Below, piece after piece: positions 52,329-61,317 of a DNA stretch of 64,000 bases. The notes beneath the pieces are model-generated. The model did no database searches. It saw only the letters and a program-made list of their open reading frames with translations, and had not been told where the DNA came from. Positions within the stretch are counted from its first letter, which is position 1. The number at the start of each line of letters is the position of its first letter. The stretch is from Pseudomonas gingeri (GTDB lineage: Bacteria; Pseudomonadota; Gammaproteobacteria; Pseudomonadales; Pseudomonadaceae): assembly GCF_013386115.1 (NCBI RefSeq), contig NZ_JACAOR010000019.1:1-64000 (forward strand), given 5' to 3'. The position numbers were made by a program, and so were the translations under genes.

Positions 52329-52634
52329 TCAAGTGATGTCGAAGAGCTTGTCGAAATTGGAAATGGCGAGGATCTTGCGCACATCCGTATTGCTGTTGAT
52401 CACCCGGATATCGGCATCGTCGCCGCCGGCGTGGTCGCGCAGCAGCAGGAGCATGCCCAGGGCCGAACTGTCGAGATAGGTCGTCTCGACCAGGTCGACG
52501 ATAACCGACTCGGGCGGGGTAGCGACCCGCTCGTAGGACTCGCGAAATTCCTGGTGCTTGCCGAAGTCAAAGCGCCCCTTGACCGAAATCGTCAACTTCC
52601 TGCCGTTGTCTGTTAATGCCGACTCTACAGCCAT
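52329..52634 (-). CDS. hsbA: Anti-anti-sigma factor HsbA (STAS domain)
   Basis: A 101-residue STAS protein with the regulatory serine S56 in LDSSALGML. In P. aeruginosa, unphosphorylated HsbA binds FlgM and frees FliA, while phosphorylated HsbA stimulates the diguanylate cyclase HsbD. It is thus a motility/biofilm switch. It lies directly upstream of its kinase/phosphatase hsbR. Confidence 0.9.
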   Translation of the reverse strand: MAVESALTDNGRKLTISVKGRFDFGKHQEFRESYERVATPPESVIVDLVETTYLDSSALGMLLLLRDHAGGDDADIRVINSNTDVRKILAISNFDKLFDIT

Positions 52635-52722
52635 GATCCAGCTTCCTTGTCAGTGGCGATGTGTACAAGGTGTAGCACCCCGCTGACAGCAGGGCAACCG
52701 GGAGCGTCAAAATACCTGCGAT

Positions 52723-53172
52723 TCAATAGGGACTCTGCCGCGGCAGGCGCTGGGACAGCTCATCCAGCAGTTTCTGTTCACGTTTGTCTTCCAGCTGGCG
52801 GGCCTCGTCGATGTAGCGCTGCACCAGCTTGCGCAAGCCCTCGACACGAGTATAGGCCTCTTGCCAGGCAACGCGCCCCTTGTCGAGGTTGTTCTGGTGC
52901 CAGGCCAGGCTTTGCCGCTGTTGGGCGACGGCGGTATCGAGCTGGCTGAGAAACTGCTGGTAGCCCAGCAACCATTGGCTGGAGACGCCATGCCGGCCAC
53001 GCTCGATCCACTGTTCTTGGTATTGCAGGCGAAAACCTTCGAGGTCGGCCAGCTTGCTTTGCGCCAGGCGTACCTGTCCCTGGAAATAACCCAGGCGCTG
53101 GACAGCGGTACGCTCGGTGCTTTCGGCCATCTCGACCACCGGCGCCAACCGCGCGGCACGACTCTGGGCCAT
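52723..53172 (-). CDS. fliJ: Flagellar export chaperone-like protein FliJ
   Basis: 149 residues forming a long antiparallel coiled coil (MAESTERTAVQRLGYFQGQVRLAQSKLADLEG, and the C-terminal LVQRYIDEARQLEDKREQKLLDEL). It inserts into the FliI hexamer and helps cycle export chaperones. It starts six bases after fliI. Confidence 0.93.
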   Translation of the reverse strand: MAQSRAARLAPVVEMAESTERTAVQRLGYFQGQVRLAQSKLADLEGFRLQYQEQWIERGRHGVSSQWLLGYQQFLSQLDTAVAQQRQSLAWHQNNLDKGRVAWQEAYTRVEGLRKLVQRYIDEARQLEDKREQKLLDELSQRLPRQSPY

Positions 53173-53178
53173 GGCCGG

Positions 53179-54537
53179 TTAGCCGCCCGCCGCCGGCGCG
53201 AAGACCGTCGACAGATGCGCTTCGCTCTCGCCCAGGCTGACATTGTCGTTCAGCCCCTGGCGCAGGTACTGGACCATCGCCGGCTGCAGGGCGATCGCCG
53301 TGTCGGTCTCGCGATCGCCACCGGCCACATAGGCGCCGACGCTGATCAGGTCGCGGCTCTGCTGGTAGCGTGACCAGAGCTGCTTGAAATACTGCGCACG
53401 CTTCATGTGCTCCGGACTGACCACCGCTGGCATCACCCGGCTGATGGACGCTTCGATATCGATCGCCGGGTAGTGACCTTCCTCGGCCAGGCGCCGGGAC
53501 AAGACGATATGCCCGTCGAGCACGCCCCGCGCCGAGTCGGCAATCGGGTCCTGCTGGTCATCGCCTTCGGACAACACGGTATAGAACGCGGTGATCGAAC
53601 CGCCGCCGGCCTCGGCATTCCCCGCGCGCTCCACCAGTTTCGGCAGCTTGGCGAACACCGAGGGCGGATAGCCCTTGGTCGCCGGCGGCTCGCCGATGGC
53701 CAGGGCGATTTCCCGCTGGGCCTGGGCAAAACGGGTCAGTGAATCCATGAGCAGCAGGACATTCTTGCCCTTGTCGCGAAAATACTCGGCGATCCGCGTG
53801 CAATACATGGCCGCCCGCAGGCGCATCAGCGGCGCATCGTCGGCAGGCGATGCGACCACCACCGAACGCTTGAGCCCCTCCTCGCCGAGGATGTGCTCGA
53901 TGAACTCCTTCACTTCCCGGCCCCGCTCACCGATCAACCCGACCACGATGATGTCGGCCTCGGTAAAGCGGGTCATCATGCCCAGCAGCACACTCTTGCC
54001 AACGCCGGTACCGGCGAACAGGCCGAGGCGCTGCCCGCGGCCCACTGTCAATAATCCGTTGATACTGCGGATGCCCACGTCCAGCGGCTGGTGGATCGGG
54101 TCACGATTGAGCGGATTGATGGTCGGTCCGTCCATCGGCACCCAGTCCTCGGCCTTCATCCCGCCCTTGCCGTCCAGCGCCCGACCGGCACCATCCAGCA
54201 CCCGCCCGAGCATGCTCATGCCCATGGGCAGGCGCCCGGTATCGGCCAGCGGCACGACCCTGGCGCCCGGGGCGATACCGGCCACGCTGCCCACCGGCAT
54301 CAGGAACACCTTGCTGCCGGAGAAGCCCATGACTTCGGCTTCGACCTGCACCGGGTGATAGCTGTCGTCGTTGATCACCAGGCAGCGGGCCCCCATGGCG
54401 GCCCGCAGGCCTTCGGCCTCGAGGGTCAGGCCGACCATGCGCAGCAGGCGGCCTTCGAGAATCGGCTGGCCCGGCAGATTGATGGCATCGGCGTAAGTAC
54501 CAAGACGCTTGCCGAAGCTGGTTCGCTCAAGGCGCAT
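53179..54537 (-). CDS. fliI: Flagellum-specific ATPase FliI
   Basis: A 452-residue F1-beta-like ATPase: P-loop GLFAGTGVGKSVLLGM, Walker B VLLLMDSLTRFAQAQREI, and the signature GYPPSVFAKLPKLVERAG. It powers unloading of export substrates. The ATG at 54537 overlaps the fliH end. Confidence 0.96.
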   Translation of the reverse strand: MRLERTSFGKRLGTYADAINLPGQPILEGRLLRMVGLTLEAEGLRAAMGARCLVINDDSYHPVQVEAEVMGFSGSKVFLMPVGSVAGIAPGARVVPLADTGRLPMGMSMLGRVLDGAGRALDGKGGMKAEDWVPMDGPTINPLNRDPIHQPLDVGIRSINGLLTVGRGQRLGLFAGTGVGKSVLLGMMTRFTEADIIVVGLIGERGREVKEFIEHILGEEGLKRSVVVASPADDAPLMRLRAAMYCTRIAEYFRDKGKNVLLLMDSLTRFAQAQREIALAIGEPPATKGYPPSVFAKLPKLVERAGNAEAGGGSITAFYTVLSEGDDQQDPIADSARGVLDGHIVLSRRLAEEGHYPAIDIEASISRVMPAVVSPEHMKRAQYFKQLWSRYQQSRDLISVGAYVAGGDRETDTAIALQPAMVQYLRQGLNDNVSLGESEAHLSTVFAPAAGG

Positions 54538-55309
54538 CGGACAGGTCCGGGGCGCTGTTCGGGGCATGGGGCTCCCCCAACTCGAGCGTCAGGTCGGGCT
54601 GGGCCGGATGCAGGGATTGTTCGTGCAACTGGTCGAACAACTGGGCCAGCGCCTGCTCGATACGGGTCTCGACGCTGGCGTCGATCCGGCTGTGCTCGGT
54701 TTCGACCCGGCAACCGCCGGGCAGCAGGGCCTCGTCCTCGACGATGCGCCAGGTCGCCTCGTGGCGCTCGCGCAAGGCCTTGACCTGTTCGAAGTCCTGG
54801 GGATTGATGTACAGCCGCACGTTCTCGGCGCCCAGCGGCAACAACTTCAGGGTTTCCCGCAGGACATGCTCGATCTGGCTGGAGTCGGTCTTGAGTTCAC
54901 GCTGGATGACCTGGCGAGCGATATGCCCGACCAGGCCCACCAGGCTCTTCTCGATCTGCTGGTCCTGTTCGGCGATGGGCGCGAACAGATTGCCCATCAG
55001 GGCTTCCAGGTTGACCAGCTTGGCGCTCAGGGCAACCTCGGCTTCCTGGCGAACCCTGATCTGGGTGCTGTGGAAACCTTCCCGCTCGCCCACCGCGAAA
55101 CCTTCGTTGTAGGCTTCCTGGCGAATGCTTTCGAGCTCTTCGAGGGTCAGCGGCTGGACTTCCTCCAGCGGCACCTCCTCCATCTCGGCCGGCGGCTCTT
55201 CCACCGGCTCCGGTTCAGGCTCTTCGACATGCGGGTCGAAGCTGGGCAACGACCACAGGTCGAAGCCGCTCACGTCCCGCGCGCGGATCAGGTCGGTTGG
55301 ATCAGTCAT
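54527..55309 (-). CDS. fliH: Flagellar assembly protein FliH
   Basis: 260 residues: an acidic Pro/Glu-rich N-terminus, a central helical region with heptads, and a C-terminal domain binding FliI (VRLYINPQDFEQVKALRERH, LLPGGCRVETEHSRIDAS). It links FliI to the C-ring. Overlaps fliI by 11 bases. Confidence 0.93.
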   Translation of the reverse strand: MTDPTDLIRARDVSGFDLWSLPSFDPHVEEPEPEPVEEPPAEMEEVPLEEVQPLTLEELESIRQEAYNEGFAVGEREGFHSTQIRVRQEAEVALSAKLVNLEALMGNLFAPIAEQDQQIEKSLVGLVGHIARQVIQRELKTDSSQIEHVLRETLKLLPLGAENVRLYINPQDFEQVKALRERHEATWRIVEDEALLPGGCRVETEHSRIDASVETRIEQALAQLFDQLHEQSLHPAQPDLTLELGEPHAPNSAPDLSDAP

Positions 55310-55319
55310 GGCTTGATCC

Positions 55320-56339
55320 TTAGATCATCTCTTCGCCGCCCTTGCCACCGAGCACGATTTCTCCGGCTTCGGCCATACGGCGGGCGATGGTGAGGATTTC
55401 CTTCTGGGCGGTTTCGACGTCGCTGACGCGCACCGGTCCCTTGGCCTCGAGGTCGTCGCGCAGCAGTTCGGCCGCACGCTTGGACATGTTCTTGAAGATC
55501 TTTTCCTTGACGCCCTCGTCCGAACCCTTGAGGGCAAGTACCAGCACGTCGGAAGAAACTTCGCGCAACAGCGCCTGGATACCGCGGTCGTCGACATCCG
55601 ACAGGTTGTTGAAGACGAACATCAGGTCTTCGATCTGCGTCGACAGGTCCTCGTCCACTTCGCGGATCGAGTCCATCAACTGGCCTTCGATCGAGCTGTC
55701 GAGGAAGTTCATGATATCCGCCGCACGCTTGATACCGCCCAGGGTGGTGCGGGCAGCGTTGGAGTTGCCGGAGAACTGCTTCTCGAGAATCTGGTTGAGC
55801 TCCTTGAGGGCCGCCGGCTGTACCGTGTTCAGCGACGAGACGCGCAGGATGATGTCCAGGCGCACCTTGTGATCGAAGTTGTTCAGCACCTCGCCGGCCT
55901 GGTCGGGATCGAGGTAGGCCACGACGATGGCCTGGATCTGCGGGTGCTCGTAGCGGATCACGTCCGCCACGGCGCGCGGTTCCATCCACTTGAGACTGTC
56001 CAGGCCACTGGTGTTGCCACCGAGCAGGATGCGGTCGATCAGGCCGTTGGCCTTGTCCTCGCCGAGGGCCTGGGTGAGCATCTTGCGGACATAGTCGTCG
56101 GAGCCGACGCCCAGGCTGGTCTGGTCGCCGACGATCTCGACGAACTCGCTCATGACCTGCTCGACCTGCTCGCGATGCACGTTGCGCATCTGCGCCATGG
56201 CCACGCCGACCCGCTGGACCTCCTTGGGCCCCATGTGGCGCAGCACCTGTGCAGCATCGGTGGAACCCAGCGACAGCAGCAAGATCGCGGCTTTATCGAC
56301 CCGGGTCAGCTTCTGGGTGACGGCGGCGTTATTACTCAT
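55320..56339 (-). CDS. fliG: Flagellar motor switch protein FliG
   Basis: 339 residues: N-, middle and C-terminal ARM domains. Motifs seen are AAILLLSLG, EHPQIQAIVVAYLDPDQAGEVL (middle EHPQ motif) and the C-terminal torque helix with charged residues (MFVFNNLSDVDDRGIQALLREV). It couples ion flow to rotor turning. The ATG at 56339 overlaps the fliF stop. Confidence 0.96.
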   Translation of the reverse strand: MSNNAAVTQKLTRVDKAAILLLSLGSTDAAQVLRHMGPKEVQRVGVAMAQMRNVHREQVEQVMSEFVEIVGDQTSLGVGSDDYVRKMLTQALGEDKANGLIDRILLGGNTSGLDSLKWMEPRAVADVIRYEHPQIQAIVVAYLDPDQAGEVLNNFDHKVRLDIILRVSSLNTVQPAALKELNQILEKQFSGNSNAARTTLGGIKRAADIMNFLDSSIEGQLMDSIREVDEDLSTQIEDLMFVFNNLSDVDDRGIQALLREVSSDVLVLALKGSDEGVKEKIFKNMSKRAAELLRDDLEAKGPVRVSDVETAQKEILTIARRMAEAGEIVLGGKGGEEMI

Positions 56340-58116
56340 CGGCGTTAATCCACTCTTTGACGACCTGTGCCACACGGCCCGGATCTTCGGCTACCAGACT
56401 CTTGATGGCGTTCAGTTGAGCGTCATAGCCTTCGCTCGGGCTTGGCAGGAGGATGCTTTGCGGACCGCCGAGGCTCACGCGATCGTTGGCCAGTTCGCCA
56501 TCCAGACCGCCCATGCCACCGAGTTCGACATCGCTGCCCAGGCCCGCCAGTTGCTTCTTGCCGCCGCCGGTGATGTTGTTGAGCACCGGACGCAGCACAC
56601 CGAATACCAGCACCAGGATGAACAGCACGCCCAGTACCTGCTTGACCACATCCCAGAACCAGGGTTGCGAGTAGAACGGGATATCGGCGATCACTTCCCC
56701 GCGCTCGGCGGAGAATGGCACGTTGATCACACTGACGCTGTCGCCGCGGCTGGCGTCGAAACCGACGGCATCCTGGACCAGGCGGGTAAAGCGCGCCAAT
56801 TCGTCGGCGCTCCATGGCGCACGGGTGGTTTCGCCGTTGGCGGCGTTGACCTTGACCTGATCGTCGACCACCACGGCCACCGACAGGCGGGTCAGGCGAC
56901 CCTGCTGCTGCTTGGTGTGGCTGATGGAGCGGTCCAGCTCGAAGTTCTTGGTGGATTGTTGACGCTTGTCCGCCGGATACGGCGCCAGCATCGGCTGGCC
57001 GGTGGCCGGGTCCATGATCTGCTGGCCGTTGGCATCGAGCAGCGGCTGGCCGGGTTGCACAGGCCCCGACGACGCGGTGGCGCCACCGGTGGTCTGCGGT
57101 GCCGAGGCCGGTGCCGGAGGCTGGTTGCTCAACGCCCCGGGAACCCCTTGCGGACCGTTGCTGGCAGTACGTTGTTCGGTGGTCGACTGCTCGCTGCGCA
57201 GTGCCGGCTGATCCGGGTTGAACTGTTCGGAGGTCGACTCGACCGCGCTGAAGTCCACATCCGCGGACACTTCAGCCTTGTAGCGATCGTTACCGAGGAT
57301 CGGTTGCAGGATATTGTGCACGCGCTGGGTCAGCATGCTTTCCATGCGACGGCTGTAGTCGAACTGCTTGCCGGCCATGGTCAATTCGGAGTTTTGCGCC
57401 TGGTCGGAGAGCAGGTTGCCCTTCTGGTCGACCACGGTGATCTGCGACTTGCTCAACTCGGGAACACTGGTCGCCACGAGGTTGATGATCGCCACCACCT
57501 GGCCAGGCTCCAGGGAACGCCCGGAATACAGCTCGACCAGTACCGAAGCGCTCGGCTTGCGTTCGTCACGGACGAATACCGAACTCTTCGGAATCGCCAG
57601 GTGCACACGCGCACCCTTGACATTGTTCAGGCTGGAAATGGTCCGTGCCAGTTCACCTTCAAGGCCGCGACGGTAACGGGTCGCCTCCATGAACTGGCTG
57701 GTGCCCAGGCCCTGGTCCTTGTCGAGGATCTCGAAACCGATATTGCCATCGGTGGGCGTCACACCGGCCGCGGCCAGTTTCAGGCGGGCACGGGACACGT
57801 CGTCGGCCTTGACCAGCAACGCGCCGGAATTCGGTTCGACGGTGTAGGGAATATCCGCAGCCGCCAGGGTTTCCATGACCTGCTTGGCGTCCATACCGGC
57901 CAGGCTGCCGTACAGCGGCCGGTAGTCGGGTTGCTGGGACCACAACACCACGGCAAAGCCAATCGCCACGCTCGCGGCCAGGCCGACCATCAGGCCGACC
58001 TGACGCAGCATGGTCATTTCGGAAAGGTTTTCCAGAAAGGACAAACCAAACAGCGGCGGTTTGCCGTCTGTCGAACCGGCCTTGGCCGGTACGTTATCGG
58101 CGACTGCTTCAGCCAT
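56332..58116 (-). CDS. fliF: Flagellar MS-ring protein FliF
   Basis: 594 residues: two membrane helices (around residues 37-57 and 455-475) flanking a large periplasmic region with ring-building motifs (YRPLYGSL, IPYTVEPNSGALLV, VARTI...KGARVHLAIPK). A C-terminal cytoplasmic FliG-binding tail ends VAQVVKEWINADE. It is the first structure built at the pole. Confidence 0.96.
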   Translation of the reverse strand: MAEAVADNVPAKAGSTDGKPPLFGLSFLENLSEMTMLRQVGLMVGLAASVAIGFAVVLWSQQPDYRPLYGSLAGMDAKQVMETLAAADIPYTVEPNSGALLVKADDVSRARLKLAAAGVTPTDGNIGFEILDKDQGLGTSQFMEATRYRRGLEGELARTISSLNNVKGARVHLAIPKSSVFVRDERKPSASVLVELYSGRSLEPGQVVAIINLVATSVPELSKSQITVVDQKGNLLSDQAQNSELTMAGKQFDYSRRMESMLTQRVHNILQPILGNDRYKAEVSADVDFSAVESTSEQFNPDQPALRSEQSTTEQRTASNGPQGVPGALSNQPPAPASAPQTTGGATASSGPVQPGQPLLDANGQQIMDPATGQPMLAPYPADKRQQSTKNFELDRSISHTKQQQGRLTRLSVAVVVDDQVKVNAANGETTRAPWSADELARFTRLVQDAVGFDASRGDSVSVINVPFSAERGEVIADIPFYSQPWFWDVVKQVLGVLFILVLVFGVLRPVLNNITGGGKKQLAGLGSDVELGGMGGLDGELANDRVSLGGPQSILLPSPSEGYDAQLNAIKSLVAEDPGRVAQVVKEWINADE

Positions 58117-58131
58117 GACTCAATCTCGTCC

Positions 58132-58461
58132 TTAAACCGGCATCTGCATGATGTCTTGATACGCCTGGACCAACTTGTTGCGCACCTGGGTCAGGGCCTG
58201 GAACGAGACGCTGGCTTTCTGTGAAGAAATCATCACGTCCGTCAGGTCCACGCCGGTCTTGCCGATCTCGAAGGCGTTCGCCAACTGGCCAGCGGCCTGC
58301 TGGGTGTCGTTGACCTTGCCGACGGCCTTGCCGAGCAGATCGGCAAAGCTGCTACCGCCCATTTCAGGCGCCGCCACAGCCGACTTCGGTTGAGCCATGG
58401 CGTCCATCTGCATGGAACGCATGTCCAACATCAATCGATTAAATTCAATACCCTGGCTCAT
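58132..58461 (-). CDS. fliE: Flagellar hook-basal body protein FliE
   Basis: 109 residues with the FliE pattern SFADLLGKAVGKVNDTQQAA...VMISSQKASVSFQALTQVRNKLVQAYQDIMQMPV. It joins the MS ring to the rod and is among the first export substrates. First gene of the fliEFGHIJ operon, behind a sigma-54-type promoter. Confidence 0.95.
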   Translation of the reverse strand: MSQGIEFNRLMLDMRSMQMDAMAQPKSAVAAPEMGGSSFADLLGKAVGKVNDTQQAAGQLANAFEIGKTGVDLTDVMISSQKASVSFQALTQVRNKLVQAYQDIMQMPV

Positions 58462-58522
58462 GGACTACTCTCTCCGGCGACCTGCAATTTTTTGACACTC
58501 GTGCAGCGGTTAATGAGGTGTT

Positions 58523-58538
58523 AGCAACAAGGGTGCCA
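58523..58538 (-). promoter_or_regulatory. Sigma-54 promoter of the fliE operon
   Basis: TGGCACCCTTGTTGCT on the minus strand: TGGCAC and TTGCT are consensus, with GG and GC separated by ten bases. Predicted start near 58512, 51 bases before fliE. FleR/FleQ are the expected activators. Confidence 0.82.
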
Positions 58539-58595
58539 GCTCCTTGTCGCCTCTGAACAAAAACCGATACACGACCGTAAAGCCGATAAATCGAC

Positions 58596-59999
58596 TCAAC
58601 TGGCGAACAAATAAGCCTCGACGTCCATGCCGGCATCGCGCATCTGCGCCAGTTTGTAGCGCAGCGTACGCGGGCTGATACCCAGGCGTTCCGCCGCTTC
58701 CTTGCGACGCCCGCGCTCGGCGCGCAGGGTGTCGATGATCATCTGGAACTCGCGCCGACGCAGGTCGTCGCCCAGGGCCCCGGCGGACTCGGCAGGCGCC
58801 ACTTCGCTGGCAACCGTCTCGGCCAGCGGTGCACGCATGACCGGCAAGGGTGCACAACCGAGCGGCCCGGCCAGACAGAAATCCTCCGCCTGGATCAGTC
58901 CGCCCTGCTGCAAAATCAACGCACGCTGGATCGCATTGTCGAGTTCGCGGACATTGCCCGGCCAGGCATACCCGATCAGGCAAGCCTGGGCCTGGGGCGA
59001 CAATCTAACGGCGGCATGCTTCATTTTTGCGCTGTGCTTGGCCAGCAAGCGCTCGGCCAGCGGCAGGATATCGGCGGTGCGCTCGCGCAACGGGCGCCAG
59101 GCCAGCGGAAACACCGACAGCCGGTAATAGAGATCTTCACGGAAGCGCCCCGCCGCCACTTCGCCGGCCAGGTCACGGTTGGTGGTGGCCACCACGCGGA
59201 TATCCAGGGTGATCGGCTTGCGCGCCCCCACCCGCTCGACTTCACGCTCCTGCAGCACCCGCAGCAGCTTGGCTTGCAGGCCGAGGGGCATTTCGGAAAT
59301 CTCGTCAAGCAGGATCGTCCCGCCGTCGGCCTGCTCGAACTTGCCCGCCTGGGCGGCGATGGCACCGGTAAACGAGCCCTTCTCATGCCCGAACAGGGTC
59401 GCCTCGAGCATATTGTCGGGGATCGCCGCACAGTTGATCGCGACGAACGGCTGGTCGGCACGATGGGATTGCTGGTGGATATAGCGCGCCAGCACTTCCT
59501 TGCCGGTCCCCGACTCCCCGGAGATCAGCACGGTCGAATCACTGCGCGCTACCCGCGCCGCCAGTTCCAGCAATTGCGCACTGGCCGGCTCGGCCGCAAT
59601 CGGCCCTTCGCTCTCCACCGCGCCCAGCCGCCCCAGCGCATGACGCGCCACCAGGTCGAGCAACGCCTTGGGCTCGAAGGGCTTGACCAGATAATCGGCG
59701 GCGCCCTGGCGCATGGCTTCCACCGCCCGCTCGACCGCGCCGTGCGCCGTCATCAGCAGCACCGGCAGCAGTGGCTGGCGCGCACGCAGCAAACCCAGCA
59801 ACTGGTGCCCGTCCATGCCTGGCATATTCACATCGCTGACCACCAGGCTGAACGATTCCTGCGCCACCGCCTCCAGCGCCTCCTCGGCACAGGCCACCGC
59901 ACGGAACTCATAGCCGGCCAGCAGCAGGGTGTCCGCCAGCGCTTCGCGCAGCGCCCGATCATCCTCGACCAACAGGACCTTGATCATCCCGATCATCAT
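58596..59999 (-). CDS. fleR: Sigma-54-dependent response regulator FleR
   Basis: 467 residues: a receiver (phosphoacceptor D56 in VVSDVNMPGMDG), a AAA+ domain (Walker A GESGTGKEVLA, sigma-54 contact loop GSFTGA instead of the usual GAFTGA, GTILLDEISEMP) and a Fis-type C-terminal HTH (RKEAAERLGISPRTLRYKL). Phosphorylated by FleS, it turns on class III flagellar genes. ATG 59999 has GGAG five bases upstream and overlaps the fleS stop. Confidence 0.94.
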   Translation of the reverse strand: MMIGMIKVLLVEDDRALREALADTLLLAGYEFRAVACAEEALEAVAQESFSLVVSDVNMPGMDGHQLLGLLRARQPLLPVLLMTAHGAVERAVEAMRQGAADYLVKPFEPKALLDLVARHALGRLGAVESEGPIAAEPASAQLLELAARVARSDSTVLISGESGTGKEVLARYIHQQSHRADQPFVAINCAAIPDNMLEATLFGHEKGSFTGAIAAQAGKFEQADGGTILLDEISEMPLGLQAKLLRVLQEREVERVGARKPITLDIRVVATTNRDLAGEVAAGRFREDLYYRLSVFPLAWRPLRERTADILPLAERLLAKHSAKMKHAAVRLSPQAQACLIGYAWPGNVRELDNAIQRALILQQGGLIQAEDFCLAGPLGCAPLPVMRAPLAETVASEVAPAESAGALGDDLRRREFQMIIDTLRAERGRRKEAAERLGISPRTLRYKLAQMRDAGMDVEAYLFAS

Positions 60000-61207
60000 T
60001 GTGTCTCCATGGCGCCGGGAATCAGCGGCAGGCACAACATCGCGCAGGTGCCACGCCCCAGCCGTGAACGTAATTGCATGTCACCCTGGTGCGCCCGGGC
60101 AACGGCCTTGACCACGGTCAGGCCGAGGCCGGTACCGGTGGTCTTGGTGGTAAAGAAGGGTTCGCCCAGGCGCGCCAGCACTTCGGGTTCGATCCCGCTG
60201 CCATTGTCGCTGACACTCAGGCGCAAGGTATTGCCGCGGCTGTACAGGTGCACCTTGAGGCGCACGTCGCGGCCGCTGGCCTGCATGGCATTTTCAATCA
60301 GGTTGAGCAGCGCCCCGACCAGGGTATCGCGATTGCACAGCAGCTCGCCGTCATGGCTGTCGCACTGCCAGCGGATCGCCACACCCTGCACATGGGTCTG
60401 CGCGGCTGCCTGCAAGGCCTGCAGCAACACCTTGGGCGCCAGGCGATCGGTCAGCGGCAACTCGCCACGGGCAAACACCAGCATGTCGCGAACCTGGTGT
60501 TCAAGCTCATGCAGGCGCTCTTTCAGGCGTCCGGCGAAACGTTGCTGGGTCTCCACCGGCAAGGCCTGTTCGGTGAGATGACTGGCGTACAGCAGGGCCG
60601 CCGACAGCGGGGTGCGAATCTGATGCGCGAGGGAAGCGACCATCCGCCCCAGGGACGACAGCCGCTCATGACGAGCCAGCTGATCCTGGAGGCGACGGGT
60701 TTCAGTCAGGTCATTGAGCAGCACCAACTGCCCCGGCTCGCCTTCCAGCGAACGCGTGGCAATCGACAGCCGCCGACCATCCTTGAGGGAGATTTCATGA
60801 CCGTCGTCTTCACGAGGAGCAAAGCAGCGGGCGATCACCTGGCGCCACAACTCACCTTCCAGCGGCGAGCCCAGCAGCTCACGGGCGGCGGGGTTGGCCT
60901 CGCTGACAAAACCATGGGAGTCGATCACGATCACGCCGCCCGGCAGCAGATCGAGCAGGTTCTGCAGACGATTGGCCAAGCGTTCCTTTTCCGCCAGCTC
61001 GGTCATGCGCTGGGCACTGACCACGGCCAGCTCGCCCTTGAGCTCGGTGACCCGCGCCTCGAGCATGCTGTAGGAATCGGTGAGCTGCGTCGACATCTGG
61101 TTGAACAGGTTGAAGGCCTGCTCAAGACCCAACCGGCTTGCCTGCTCTACGGACGACGGTTGCCCCGGGACTTCAGGGACAGGAGACATCTGGGCGGCTT
61201 GGGGCAT
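59996..61207 (-). CDS. fleS: Sensor histidine kinase FleS
   Basis: 403 residues without membrane segments: N-terminal coiled coil, a PAS domain (LLPGGVIVIDSHGFVSEANPAARELLG), a HisKA box (SLAHQIRTPLSAALLYASHL) and the ATPase (NLIENAMQAS, VSDNGSGIEP, TTKTTGTGLGLTVVK). A cytoplasmic kinase for FleR, probably reading basal-body completion. Confidence 0.94.
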   Translation of the reverse strand: MPQAAQMSPVPEVPGQPSSVEQASRLGLEQAFNLFNQMSTQLTDSYSMLEARVTELKGELAVVSAQRMTELAEKERLANRLQNLLDLLPGGVIVIDSHGFVSEANPAARELLGSPLEGELWRQVIARCFAPREDDGHEISLKDGRRLSIATRSLEGEPGQLVLLNDLTETRRLQDQLARHERLSSLGRMVASLAHQIRTPLSAALLYASHLTEQALPVETQQRFAGRLKERLHELEHQVRDMLVFARGELPLTDRLAPKVLLQALQAAAQTHVQGVAIRWQCDSHDGELLCNRDTLVGALLNLIENAMQASGRDVRLKVHLYSRGNTLRLSVSDNGSGIEPEVLARLGEPFFTTKTTGTGLGLTVVKAVARAHQGDMQLRSRLGRGTCAMLCLPLIPGAMETQ

Positions 61208-61260
61208 CGTGCTCTCTCGCTTGACTGACCGTCATTTAAACGGAACGTTGCGAGAGACTT

Positions 61261-61277
61261 AGCAATACCCGTGCCTA
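61261..61277 (-). promoter_or_regulatory. Sigma-54 promoter of fleSR
   Basis: TAGGCACGGGTATTGCT on the minus strand: GGCACG and TTGCT, with GG and GC ten bases apart, 54 bases upstream of the fleS start. FleQ, encoded directly upstream, is the expected activator. The site begins right at the base of the fleQ terminator. Confidence 0.8.
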
Positions 61278-61296
61278 AAAAAAACCGCCCGGTTTT
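61277..61296 (-). terminator. Terminator of fleQ
   Basis: On the minus strand AAAACCG, loop GG, CGGTTTT followed by four more T residues, 22 bases after the fleQ stop codon. The stem is short but the eight-base T-run makes it a plausible intrinsic terminator isolating fleQ from the sigma-54-driven fleSR. Confidence 0.6.
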
Positions 61297-61317
61297 CAGT
61301 GACTTGAAAAACAGGCG

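Noticed and set aside
56152..58224. Open frame of 690 codons on the + strand opposite fliF
   Set aside because: Antisense shadow of a well-supported gene.
58582..58589. GCCGATAA on the + strand near the fleR stop as an antisense sigma-28 promoter
   Set aside because: No TAAAGTTT-like -35 box at the right spacing.
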